A stretch of DNA of 64,000 nucleotides from Modestobacter lapidis (GTDB taxonomy: Bacteria; Actinomycetota; Actinomycetes; Mycobacteriales; Geodermatophilaceae). The notes under the pieces are model-generated. The model was given only the letters and a program-made list of their open reading frames with translations, had not been told where the DNA came from and ran no database searches. The translations under genes and the position numbers were made by a program. Of this stretch, positions 26,462-34,072 are shown piece after piece. The DNA is taken from contig JABAKE010000008.1 in assembly GCA_019779905.1 (NCBI GenBank), positions 1 to 64,000 on the forward strand, in the 5' to 3' direction. Each line of letters opens with the position of its first letter. The first letter of the stretch is position 1.

Positions 26462-27250
26462 ATGCGGGTCGGGACGCTCAACCTCGCGTCCGGGCGGGAC
26501 GCCACCGGCCGCTGCCTCGACGGCGCCGGGCTGGCCGCCGCGCTGGCCGGGGTGGACGTCGACGTCCTCGCCGTCCAGGAGGTCGACGCCGGCCAGCCCC
26601 GCTCGCACGGGCTGTCGCAGCCGGCCGTGGTGGCCGCGGCCCTGAGCGCCACCGACTGGCGGTTCGCGCCCACCATCGACGGAACACCCGACCCGGTCCG
26701 CAGCTGGCGTCCGGTCGACCCGGCGGTGCTCGGCGGCCCGGACGACGACCCGGCCGGCCCGCGCTACGGCATCGCGCTGTTCACCCGGCTGCCGGTGCGC
26801 CGCTGGTCGGTGCACGCGCTGGGCGCCGGCCGGGCCCGGCTGCCGATCCGGGCGCCCGACCCGCGCACCGGCGTTGCGCGCTGGTGGTCGTTCCCCGACG
26901 AGCCGCGGGTCGCGCTGGCCGCCGAGCTGGCCGGCTGCACCGTCGTCGGCACCCATCTGTCGTTCGCCCCGCACACCGCCGCCCGGCAGCTGCTGCGGCT
27001 GCGCGGCTGGGCCCGGCAGCTGCCCGGGCCGGTGCTGGTGGCCGGCGACCTCAACCTGCCCGGCCCCGCCCCGGCCAGGCTGACCGGGGGGCAGCGCCTG
27101 GTCACCGCGCCGACCTATCCGGGGCCGGCCCCGCGGGTGCAGCTGGACCACCTGCTGGCGCTGGGCGCGCTGACCGCCAGCGACGTCGAGGTCCGCGAGC
27201 TCGCCGTCGGCGACCACCGCCTGGTCACCGCCACCGTGCACCCCGCCTGA
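26462..27250 (+). CDS. Endonuclease/exonuclease/phosphatase-family protein
   Basis: This 262-aa EEP-fold hydrolase has the motifs in order: RVGTLNLASG, AVQEVDAG, VVGTHLSF, VLVAGDLNLPG, QLDHLLALG and VGDHRLVTA. These give the metal and catalytic residues of the DNase I/phosphatase superfamily. It has no signal peptide, so it is cytoplasmic. The substrate, nucleic acid or a small phosphoester, cannot be told. The gene diverges from menB with a 74-base gap and ends at a large palindrome. Confidence 0.82.
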   Translation: MRVGTLNLASGRDATGRCLDGAGLAAALAGVDVDVLAVQEVDAGQPRSHGLSQPAVVAAALSATDWRFAPTIDGTPDPVRSWRPVDPAVLGGPDDDPAGPRYGIALFTRLPVRRWSVHALGAGRARLPIRAPDPRTGVARWWSFPDEPRVALAAELAGCTVVGTHLSFAPHTAARQLLRLRGWARQLPGPVLVAGDLNLPGPAPARLTGGQRLVTAPTYPGPAPRVQLDHLLALGALTASDVEVRELAVGDHRLVTATVHPA

Positions 27251-27265
27251 ACGGGCTCACCCGCC

Positions 27266-27323
27266 GCCCCTGTGCTTTTTCGGGCTCAAGTACGCGTACT
27301 TGAGCCCGAAAAAGCACAGGGGC
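27266..27323. terminator. 58-bp perfect palindrome between convergent genes
   Basis: All 58 bases are self-complementary about a TACGCGTA centre. The arms contain CTTTTT/AAAAAG tracts, so transcripts in either direction form a long stem with U-rich content. It lies 15 bases after the EEP stop (27250) and six before the opposing NUDIX stop (27330). Confidence 0.85.
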
Positions 27324-27329
27324 AGGGGG

Positions 27330-27803
27330 TCAGGGCAGGAGGAGGGGGCGCAGCGTCGGCAGGGAGGCGGCCAGGCCGGGGTGCAGCCGGACGTCGGCCA
27401 GGGCGGCCAGCGGGAACCAGCCGACGTCGACGCTCTCCGCGTTGAGCTCCAGCAGCCCCGGGTCGAGCAGCCCGACCGGGGTGGCCAGCACGGTCGTGTA
27501 GGTCCAGCCACCGTGGTCGTCGACCGACCCGGGCCCGAGGACGACGTCGGCCCGGCGCAGCCCCAGCTCCTCGCCGGCCTCGCGCAGCGCACCGTCGACC
27601 GCCGGCTCGTGCCGGTGCAGCGCCCCACCCGGCGTGCCCCAGGTGCCGCCGTGGTGCGACCACTCGACGCGCAGCTGCAGCAGCACCTCGACGCCGTCGG
27701 GGCCGGGCCGGTGCAGCAGCAGCCCGGCCGCGCCGGCCAGCCCCCAGTGCCGGTGGCCCTGGGCGCACGTCGTCCAGCCGTCGGTCGGGGAACGGTCGAA
27801 CAC
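27330..27803 (-). CDS. NUDIX hydrolase
   Basis: This 157-aa protein carries a complete Nudix box, GALHRHEPAVDGALREAGEELGL, fitting G-x5-E-x7-REUXEEXGU. The enzyme should hydrolyse a nucleoside diphosphate linked to another group. The GTG start gives MFDRSPTDGW, in keeping with actinobacterial relatives; longer forms would overlap the opposing gene at 27846. Confidence 0.85.
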   Translation of the reverse strand: MFDRSPTDGWTTCAQGHRHWGLAGAAGLLLHRPGPDGVEVLLQLRVEWSHHGGTWGTPGGALHRHEPAVDGALREAGEELGLRRADVVLGPGSVDDHGGWTYTTVLATPVGLLDPGLLELNAESVDVGWFPLAALADVRLHPGLAASLPTLRPLLLP

Positions 27804-27845
27804 GCCTCGAGTCTGCCTGAACCTCCCGCGGGGCAGGATGGGCGG

Positions 27846-28142
27846 ATGACCACCGTTCAGCTGCGCCGCTACGACGTCGAACCCGGCCGGATGGCCGACT
27901 TCCTGGCCTGGTTCCCGACCCTGGCCCCGGTGCGGGCCGAGTACGGGTTCCGGCTGCTGTTCGCCTACGCCGACGACGTGAACGACACCTTCACCTGGGC
28001 GGTCGAGCACGATGGCGACGAGGCGCAGTTCCGCGAGGTGGAGGCCACCTACAACGCCTCCCCCGAGCGCGCCGCGGTGTTCGAGACCTTCCCGGCGTGC
28101 ATCACCACGATGCAGATCGGGTTCGTCCGCCCGGTGCTGTGA
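27846..28142 (+). CDS. NIPSNAP-like / ferredoxin-fold small protein
   Basis: This 98-aa protein starts MTTVQLRRYDVEPGRMADFL. It has the alternating beta/alpha pattern of dimeric alpha-beta-barrel (NIPSNAP/Dabb) proteins, with the middle strand FRLLFAYAD and a final TMQIGFVRPVL. These folds are common in small monooxygenase-like or stress proteins, but no catalytic residue is clear. It faces the IclR gene tail to tail, with only three bases between the stops. Confidence 0.65.
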   Translation: MTTVQLRRYDVEPGRMADFLAWFPTLAPVRAEYGFRLLFAYADDVNDTFTWAVEHDGDEAQFREVEATYNASPERAAVFETFPACITTMQIGFVRPVL

Positions 28143-28145
28143 CGC

Positions 28146-28895
28146 TCAACTGGTCGACAGCACCCGGCTGATCGCCCGGGCGGCGGCCCGCACGCCCGGG
28201 GCCATCGCCCGCACCGCGCCGGGCCCGTCGCCGCGCACCACGATCGACAGCGCGGCGACGACGGTGTCCCGTTCGGTGATCGGCGCGGCGACGGACACCG
28301 CGTCCGCGGTGACCTGCCGGTCGCTGATCGCCACCCCGGCGCGCCGCACGTCGGCCAGCACCCGGCGCAGCTGCGCCGGGTCGGTGATGGTCCAGGGCGT
28401 GTAGCGCCGCAGCGGGCCGGCGAGCACCTGTTCCTGTACCTCGGCCGGCGCGGCGGCCAGCAGCACCAGCCCCACGCCGGTCGGCGCCAGCGAGAAGCGC
28501 CCGCCCACCTCGCTGAGCACCGGGACGGCGTTCCGCCCCGCGAACCGCTCGACGAAGACCACGTCGGTGTCGTCCCGGACGGCGAGCTGCACGTTCTCGT
28601 GGGTGACCTCGTAGAGGTCCTCCATGAACGGCAGCGCCGCCTCGCGCAGCCCGAGCGCGCGCGGCGCGAGCGCGCCGAGCTCCCACAGCCGCAGCCCGAT
28701 CCGGTAGCGGCCGTCCTCGTCCCGCTCCAGACCGCCCCACGCGCACAGCTCGGCGATCAGCCGGTGCGCCGTCGACAGCGGGACGTCGATGGCGCGGGCG
28801 ATCTCCGACAGGTTCAGCGACCGCCGCTCGCGGCCGAACGCGTCCAGGACGTCGAGCAGCTTGGTGCCCGCCGTCCGCCGGCCCGCGGCAGCCAC
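28146..28895 (-). CDS. IclR-family transcriptional regulator
   Basis: This 249-aa regulator has an N-terminal winged helix-turn-helix (LNLSEIARAIDVPLSTAHRLIAEL, ~residues 22-50) and the IclR effector domain with NVQLAVRDDTDVVFVERF and the final SIVVRGDGPGAVRAMAPGVRAAA. The GTG start follows a GAGGG site 11 bases after the reductase stop, so it is co-transcribed with the VanB-like gene. The likely target is the 23-bp palindrome upstream of vanA at 31578-31600, whose TTCCA-N5-TGGAA core fits IclR operators. The effector may be an aromatic acid. Confidence 0.86.
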   Translation of the reverse strand: MAAAGRRTAGTKLLDVLDAFGRERRSLNLSEIARAIDVPLSTAHRLIAELCAWGGLERDEDGRYRIGLRLWELGALAPRALGLREAALPFMEDLYEVTHENVQLAVRDDTDVVFVERFAGRNAVPVLSEVGGRFSLAPTGVGLVLLAAAPAEVQEQVLAGPLRRYTPWTITDPAQLRRVLADVRRAGVAISDRQVTADAVSVAAPITERDTVVAALSIVVRGDGPGAVRAMAPGVRAAARAISRVLSTS

Positions 28896-28906
28896 CGCAG
28901 CTGCCC

Positions 28907-29890
28907 TCAGAGCTCGAGGACCAGCTTGGGGCAGGCCGCGCGGGAGACGCAGATGAACATCGTGTCGTTCGCCGCCTGCTCCTCGGGGGTGAGCAGCGAG
29001 TCGCGGTGGTCGACCTCGCCCTCCACCACCGGGGTCTCGCAGGTGCCGCAGGTGCCCTCCTGGCAGGAGGAGAGGACCGGGACGCCGGCCTCCTCCACCG
29101 CCTCGAGGATCGACTTCTCCGGCGGCACGGTGAGCGTCATCCCGGAGACGGTCAGCTCGACCTCGAAGCTGCCGCTGAGCACGCGCTCGCCCTGCTCCTT
29201 GGGCGAGAAGCGCTCCACGTGCAGCGAGCCCGACGGCCAGCCGGCGGCGGCGACGCGCTCCTCGACGGCCTTGAGCAGCGGCTCGGGGCCGCAGCAGTAG
29301 ATCTTGGTGTCGGGCTGCACGGTGCCGAGGATCCGGTCGAGGTCGATCAGCCCCACCTCGTCCTGCGGGTGCAGGGTGACCCGGGGGCCGTGGCCGGTCT
29401 TCGCCTCCAGCGCGTCGAGGGCCTCGAGGAACGCCATCGAGGTGCGGGTGCGCCCGCCGTAGTGGAACTCCCATTCGGCGTCGGTCTCGCAGGCGGTGGC
29501 GGCCATCGGCAGGATCGGGGTGATCCCGATGCCGCCGGCGATGAACACGTACCTCGGGGACGGCGCCAGCTCGAAGTTGTTGCGCGGCCCGCGCACGTCG
29601 ATCTCCTCGCCCTCGAGGAGCCGGTCGTGCACGTACGCCGAGCCGCCGCGGCCCTCGGGCTCGCGGAGGATGCCGATCTGCCAGACCGACCGGTCGTGCG
29701 GATCGCCGCACAGCGAGTACTGCCGGACCAGCTCACCGGGCAGCTTCAGGTCGATGTGCGCGCCGGGGCCCCAGGCCGGCAGCTCGGCGCCGGTCGGGTC
29801 GCGCAGTTCCAGGACGGCGACGCCCTCGGCGCCCGTCGTCCGGCGCGCGACGACCAGCCGCAGGTCCACCTCGTCGTGGGTGCTGTGCAC
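28907..29890 (-). CDS. VanB-like oxygenase reductase (FMN, NAD, [2Fe-2S])
   Basis: This 327-aa phthalate-dioxygenase-reductase-type protein has a flavin domain with RQYSLCGDP (~63), a nucleotide domain with FIAGGIGITPILPM and YCCGPEPLL, and a C-terminal plant-type ferredoxin (SCQEGTCGTCETPV, ending CVSRA). It hands electrons from NAD(P)H to a Rieske oxygenase, here the VanA-like protein encoded 0.5 kb upstream. The GTG start follows GGAGAACT. A 177-base spacer with repeats and a hairpin separates it from the hypothetical gene upstream, so it may be transcribed separately or expressed at a lower level. Confidence 0.9.
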   Translation of the reverse strand: MHSTHDEVDLRLVVARRTTGAEGVAVLELRDPTGAELPAWGPGAHIDLKLPGELVRQYSLCGDPHDRSVWQIGILREPEGRGGSAYVHDRLLEGEEIDVRGPRNNFELAPSPRYVFIAGGIGITPILPMAATACETDAEWEFHYGGRTRTSMAFLEALDALEAKTGHGPRVTLHPQDEVGLIDLDRILGTVQPDTKIYCCGPEPLLKAVEERVAAAGWPSGSLHVERFSPKEQGERVLSGSFEVELTVSGMTLTVPPEKSILEAVEEAGVPVLSSCQEGTCGTCETPVVEGEVDHRDSLLTPEEQAANDTMFICVSRAACPKLVLEL

Positions 29891-29918
29891 AGTTCTCCTT
29901 CTCGTCGCCCCGGTCGGG

Positions 29919-30060
29919 ACCCGCCGCGACCTCGCGGGCGGTGCGGGGCAGTCTAGGCCCGCTCCGGGAACCCGCCCCGAGCCTGCGAGCGGTGTGGGGG
30001 CAGGTCAGCCCCCGCTGCAGGGGCCCGCCGCGAGCTTGCGAGCGGTGGGGGGCAGCGGGG
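29919..30060 (-). repeat. Cluster of three related repeats with a terminator hairpin
   Basis: Three copies of a CCGCC-CGAG-TGCGAG-GGTGNGGGGCA-type unit lie at about 29919-29950 and 29968-30002 (both degenerate) and 30018-30054 (good). The good copy is flanked by CCCCGCTGC (30010-30018) and its complement (30052-30060), forming a hairpin just after the stop at 30068. The same unit closes menB at 25.45 kb. Confidence 0.65.
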
Positions 30061-30067
30061 TCCTTCC

Positions 30068-30427
30068 TCAGACCGGGACGGGTGTGTGCGTCCGGATGAT
30101 CGTCGGGTCGGTGATGTAGTGCGCGGGTGGCGGGGGCAGCGGGCCGGTCACGGGCGGCTCGACGGGGCCGCCGGCCGGGTGGTCGGGGTGTGCGAGCAGC
30201 CACTCCCACATCTCCTGCGGGTCGGCGGCCTCGGCCTCGGCACCGCAGAAGCACAGCCCGCGCAGCCGGTCGGAGCCCGGCAACCAGTTCACCCGGAGGA
30301 CGCGCTCCCCCGCCAGCACCTGGCGGGGGGCGGGCAGGCTCAGCACGCCCTGCCGCACCGTGCTCACCTCGGCCGCGTTCAGCGGCACCTCCTCGGCCGG
30401 GACGTCGCCCAGCGGGCCGCCGCTCAC
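30068..30427 (-). CDS. Hypothetical protein coupled to vanA
   Basis: This 119-aa protein is not recognised. Its GTG overlaps the vanA stop by four bases, so it is made together with the oxygenase. It contains LRGLCFCGAEAEAADPQEMWEWLLAHPDH, a CxC followed by an acidic helix, and a proline-rich tail (PPPPAHYITDPT). It has no membrane segment. Its place between the oxygenase and its reductase suggests an accessory role in the demethylase system. Confidence 0.65.
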   Translation of the reverse strand: MSGGPLGDVPAEEVPLNAAEVSTVRQGVLSLPAPRQVLAGERVLRVNWLPGSDRLRGLCFCGAEAEAADPQEMWEWLLAHPDHPAGGPVEPPVTGPLPPPPAHYITDPTIIRTHTPVPV

Positions 30428-31506
30428 CGGCCGGCCGCCGGGACCGCGGCGCTCTCCGCGACGGCCTCGCCGGCGCCCTCGGCGGCCAGCCGGGCGATGA
30501 TCCGCCGGGCGGCCAGGCCACCGGTGTCGATGTTGATCGACAGCTCCTGGTAGCCGTCGGGCTCACCGGTGAGCACGTTCTCGAGCACGTCGAGGGCCAC
30601 GACGTCCTGCAGCACGACGGTGCGGTTGCTCTCCCGCAGGAAGTCCGAGACGCCCTCGTCGTCCAGGGCGAAGTCGCGCGCGACGGCCCAGAAGTCGTGG
30701 GTGCTGTTCTCGGTCTCGGGGGTGATCGCGTAGACGACCTCCACGTGGAAGGCGTCGGGGTCGGTGCCGTCCTCGTTGGGCAGCACGCCCACCGGCGCGA
30801 TCCGGCTGTGCAGCTTGTACAGGCAGGGCGGGGTGAACTCGATGTCCTGCCAGCGGGTGATCCGGCCGGTGATGCCGGTGCTCTTGGCGTAGAACGGCGG
30901 GCAGTCGGCGTCGGCCATGTGCCGGCTGACGTAGACGATCCCGGCCGCGTCGTCGACCTCGGTGGTGATCGGGGTGTTCGCCACCTCCGGCGTCCCGATG
31001 TACCCGCCGTGCAGGTAGGTCTCGTGGGAGAGGTCCATCAGGTTGTCGACCAGCAGGCTGGCCCGCGCGGCGAGCGGCTCCATGCCGGAGACGGCGGTCC
31101 AGCCCTCCAGCTCCAGCCACGGGGCGCGGGGGATCGTGCTGGCGTCGGCCTTCTCCGGCTCGCCGATGAACACCCAGACGAAGCTGTCCTGCTCCACCAC
31201 CGGGTAGGACCGCAGCCGGGCGGTGCGCGGCACACGGGTCTGCCCCGGAACGGCGACGCAGGCGCCCTCGGCGTCGTAGGTGAAGCCGTGGTAGCCGCAG
31301 ACGACGGTGTCGCCGACGAGGTGGCTGGGCTGCTGGGAGAGCGGGAACCGGCGGTGCACGCAGCGGTCGCTCATCGCGGTGACCTCGCCGGCCTCCGTCC
31401 GCCAGAAGAGGATCGACTCCCCGCAGATGGTGCGGCTGAACAGTTCGCGGCTGACCTCGCGGCCGTAGGCCGCGACGTACCACTGGTTCCGGACGATCGA
31501 CGTCAT
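30424..31506 (-). CDS. VanA-like Rieske O-demethylase oxygenase subunit
   Basis: This 360-aa oxygenase begins MTSIVRNQWYVAAYG after a GGGAGGGC site. It has the Rieske cluster CVHRRFPL...CGYHGFTYD (~45-70) and the mononuclear iron site DLMDLSHETYLH-like segment (NLMDLSHETYLHGGYIG, ~155). Length and both motifs match vanillate O-demethylase oxygenase (VanA), which turns vanillate into protocatechuate and formaldehyde using a VanB-type reductase. The nearby feruloyl-CoA-synthetase-like gene favours vanillate or a relative as substrate. Other methoxylated or chlorinated benzoates remain possible. Confidence 0.85.
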   Translation of the reverse strand: MTSIVRNQWYVAAYGREVSRELFSRTICGESILFWRTEAGEVTAMSDRCVHRRFPLSQQPSHLVGDTVVCGYHGFTYDAEGACVAVPGQTRVPRTARLRSYPVVEQDSFVWVFIGEPEKADASTIPRAPWLELEGWTAVSGMEPLAARASLLVDNLMDLSHETYLHGGYIGTPEVANTPITTEVDDAAGIVYVSRHMADADCPPFYAKSTGITGRITRWQDIEFTPPCLYKLHSRIAPVGVLPNEDGTDPDAFHVEVVYAITPETENSTHDFWAVARDFALDDEGVSDFLRESNRTVVLQDVVALDVLENVLTGEPDGYQELSINIDTGGLAARRIIARLAAEGAGEAVAESAAVPAAGR

Positions 31507-31577
31507 GGGGTGCCCTCCCGGCGGTGTCCTCTTCGACTCCTCCCCAGGGTGACTGCGGTCACCGGCGGTCGGCCAGC

Positions 31578-31600
31578 CAGCTTCCATCATATGGAAGCTG
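31578..31600. promoter_or_regulatory. 23-bp palindromic operator upstream of vanA
   Basis: CAGCTTCCAT and ATGGAAGCTG (10-bp perfect arms) surround CAT, 72 bases before the vanA start. The TTCCA-N5-TGGAA core fits IclR-family binding sites, and the cluster encodes an IclR protein at 28.1 kb. Confidence 0.6.
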
Positions 31601-31626
31601 CTCTGGACCCGGGGGTGTCGAGGGAA

Positions 31627-31665
31627 GGCGCCCGCCCGGCCGACTGCAGGGGCCGGGCGGGCGCC
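31627..31665 (-). terminator. Hairpin terminator of the liv-like operon
   Basis: Perfect 15-bp arms (31627-31641 and 31651-31665) with a nine-base loop lie 17 bases past the substrate-binding protein stop, at the end of the six-gene minus-strand operon. Confidence 0.8.
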
Positions 31666-31682
31666 CGATCGATCGGTGGTGC

Positions 31683-32936
31683 TCAGCCGGTGAACTCGTA
31701 CCCTTCGGCGAGCTCGGAGACGAACGAGTCGCCCACGGCCGTCAGGCCACCGGCAGCGGCCGGGTCGGCCCTGGAGATGTAGATCTCGCGGGTCGGCGGG
31801 ACGCTCGGGTCGGAGTAGTCCAGCACGCCGGCGACGGTGCCGCCCGACTCGTAGTCGGTGATGGAGCGCAGCGCCTCCTGCAGCCCCTCCCGGGTGAGCG
31901 CATCCTCCTCGCAGGCCCGGGTGAGGACCTCGTGGATGATCTGCGACGACGCGTAGCCGTACATGGCGCCGTTCTGGATCGGCTCCTCATCGGGGTACTC
32001 CGCCTGGTAGGCGGTCAGGAACTCCTGCACGCCCTCCTCCTCCAGCGAGGGCGGGGCCATCGACGTGGCGGTGTAGAAGTTCTGCTCCAGCGCCGCACCG
32101 GCCGGCGTGTCGAGCAGGTCCGGGGTGAAGGCCGGGCCGTTGCCGACGATGGGGACGTCCAGCCCGATCGAGGCGGCCACGCTCGCGATCGAGGCGGTCT
32201 GCGGCGACGCGGCGGCGACGATGATCGCCTTCACGCCGTCGTTCGCCATCGCGTTGACCTGCGCCGACAGGTCGGTGTCGCTGGGCTTGATCTGGTGCGG
32301 GACGACGGTCAGGCCCAGCTCCTCGGCGGCGTACTCGGCGCCGCGCAGCGAGCTGCCCCCGAAGTCGCCCTCGAAGTACACGACGCCGATGGAGTCGCCG
32401 CTGGTCAGCCCGTGCTCACGGGTCAGCCAGTCGATCGCGTTGATCGTCTCGATGTCGTAGGTGGTGCCGGTGATCTGGAACTGCGGGTCGGGCAGGACGT
32501 CGGAGGTCCACGCCGCCATGCCCACGAGCATGTTGTCCTCCTGGAAGGAGGGCCGCAGCGCCGTGATGACCGACGAGCCCAGCACGGGGGCGATGGCCAG
32601 CACGTTCCCGGACATGGTCTGGTAGAGCGAGACCGCGGTCTGGGCGTCGTAGCCGTGGTCCTGGACGTCGAGCTCGACCTGCCGGTCGCAGACGCCGCCG
32701 TCGGCGTTCACCGCATCCCAGTACAGGTTCGTGCCCTGCAGGATCGACCGGCTGTTCGACGCGAACACCGCGGTGAGGTCCATCAGCGAGCCGAGGGTGA
32801 TCGTGTCCTCGGTGACGCCGGGCACCGCCTCGGCGGCGCCGCCCGCGCTGCCGCCGCTCTGCTCCTCGGCCTTGCCGCAACTCGTCGCGGCGAGCGCGAC
32901 CATCAGACAGACACTCGTGACCAGTGGTCTCTTCAT
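31683..32936 (-). CDS. LivK-type substrate-binding lipoprotein
   Basis: This 417-aa periplasmic-binding-fold lipoprotein has the lipobox LAATSC near residue 20. The type I fold typical of branched-chain amino acid or amide receptors follows (ITLGSLMDLTAVFASN, GDSIGVVYFEGDFGGS, VKAIIVAAASPQTASI). Many LivK-like proteins in aromatic clusters bind phenylpropanoids or benzoates, and the neighbouring ligase and demethylase genes suggest that here. It is unusual in being the last gene of its transporter operon. The ATG overlaps the livM stop by four bases and has GAAGGAG upstream. Confidence 0.87.
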   Translation of the reverse strand: MKRPLVTSVCLMVALAATSCGKAEEQSGGSAGGAAEAVPGVTEDTITLGSLMDLTAVFASNSRSILQGTNLYWDAVNADGGVCDRQVELDVQDHGYDAQTAVSLYQTMSGNVLAIAPVLGSSVITALRPSFQEDNMLVGMAAWTSDVLPDPQFQITGTTYDIETINAIDWLTREHGLTSGDSIGVVYFEGDFGGSSLRGAEYAAEELGLTVVPHQIKPSDTDLSAQVNAMANDGVKAIIVAAASPQTASIASVAASIGLDVPIVGNGPAFTPDLLDTPAGAALEQNFYTATSMAPPSLEEEGVQEFLTAYQAEYPDEEPIQNGAMYGYASSQIIHEVLTRACEEDALTREGLQEALRSITDYESGGTVAGVLDYSDPSVPPTREIYISRADPAAAGGLTAVGDSFVSELAEGYEFTG

Positions 32937-34072
32937 CGAGCCAGCTCCTTCGTGGTGGGCGAATCGGACATCGGGCGATCGGGACTGCCGGGGCCGTCCG
33001 CGTTCCGGCGGAAAGATGAGCCCAGCCGGCGGCCGAGGCCGGCCAGCCCGTCATGGGCGAACAGCAGGATCAGCACGATGGCCAGGCCGTAGATGATCCG
33101 GCTCAGGTCCGCGGCGCTGATCCCACTGGACCCGGGCTGGGCGAGCAGCGGGAGCAGGTCGCTGTAGCGGTTGAGGACCAGCGGCAGCAGCGTGACCAGG
33201 GCGGCGCCGACCACCGCGCCGCCGACCGAGCCGATGCCGCCGATCACGATCATGACGAGGAAGTCGACCGACATGGTCAGCCCGAAGCTCTCCGGGACGA
33301 TCCGGCCGAACACCAGCGCCATCAGCACCCCGCCCAGCGCGGCGTACATCGACGAGACGATGAAGGCGGCGGCCTTGTAGCGGGGCACGTTCACCCCCAT
33401 CACGCCGGCCGCGACCTCGCTGTCGCGGATGGTCGCCAGCGCCCGCCCCGGCCGGCTGCGGACGAGGTTGCGCGCGCACCACCAGGAGACGCCGACCAGC
33501 AGCAGCCCGAGGTACCACAGCCGTTCCAGGCCGCCGAACTGCACGCCGAGGACCGTCAGGCCCTCGGGGGTGCCGTCGGAGAAGCTGAACCCGAACAGGC
33601 TGAAGGGCTCGGCGTTGCGCCCGTTGTAGCCGCCGGTCAGCGGGACGGCGTTGAACAGGATGTGCTGGCCGAGGAACACCAGGCCCAGCGAGGCCAGCCC
33701 CAGGTAGATGCCGCGCAGCCGGCCGGAGATCGGGCTGAACAGCGCTCCGGCGAGCCCGGCGGCCAGCACCGCGCCCAGCAGCGCCAGCACCGGGGGCAGC
33801 CCCAGCCCGGAGGCGAGGGGCGAGGACGGGTCGCCGGCGAGGTAGCAGTACCCGTAGGCCCCGATCGCGACGAAGAACGCGTGCCCCAGCGAGAGCTGGC
33901 CCGAGCGCCCGACCAGCAGGGTCAGCCCGATCGCGCTGATGACGGCGGCCATCGCGAACAGGCCGGACTGCAGCCAGAAGGCGCGCAGGGTCAGCGGGAG
34001 GGCGAGCGCGACGAGGACGACGGCGATGATCGCCAGCGTGCGCACCCGCCGGGTCGTCGGTGGCCTAGACAC
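32933..34072 (-). CDS. LivM-type ABC permease
   Basis: This 379-aa inner-membrane permease of the branched-chain/amide transporter class has about ten helices. It contains GRSGQLSLGHAFFVAIGAYGYC near residue 50 and the permease loop SEVAAGVMGVNVPRYKAAAFIVSS that contacts the ATPase. Its GTG overlaps the livH end by eight bases and its stop overlaps the binding-protein start. A ~30-residue C-terminal tail after AHDGLAGL is longer than usual. Confidence 0.88.
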   Translation of the reverse strand: MSRPPTTRRVRTLAIIAVVLVALALPLTLRAFWLQSGLFAMAAVISAIGLTLLVGRSGQLSLGHAFFVAIGAYGYCYLAGDPSSPLASGLGLPPVLALLGAVLAAGLAGALFSPISGRLRGIYLGLASLGLVFLGQHILFNAVPLTGGYNGRNAEPFSLFGFSFSDGTPEGLTVLGVQFGGLERLWYLGLLLVGVSWWCARNLVRSRPGRALATIRDSEVAAGVMGVNVPRYKAAAFIVSSMYAALGGVLMALVFGRIVPESFGLTMSVDFLVMIVIGGIGSVGGAVVGAALVTLLPLVLNRYSDLLPLLAQPGSSGISAADLSRIIYGLAIVLILLFAHDGLAGLGRRLGSSFRRNADGPGSPDRPMSDSPTTKELAR

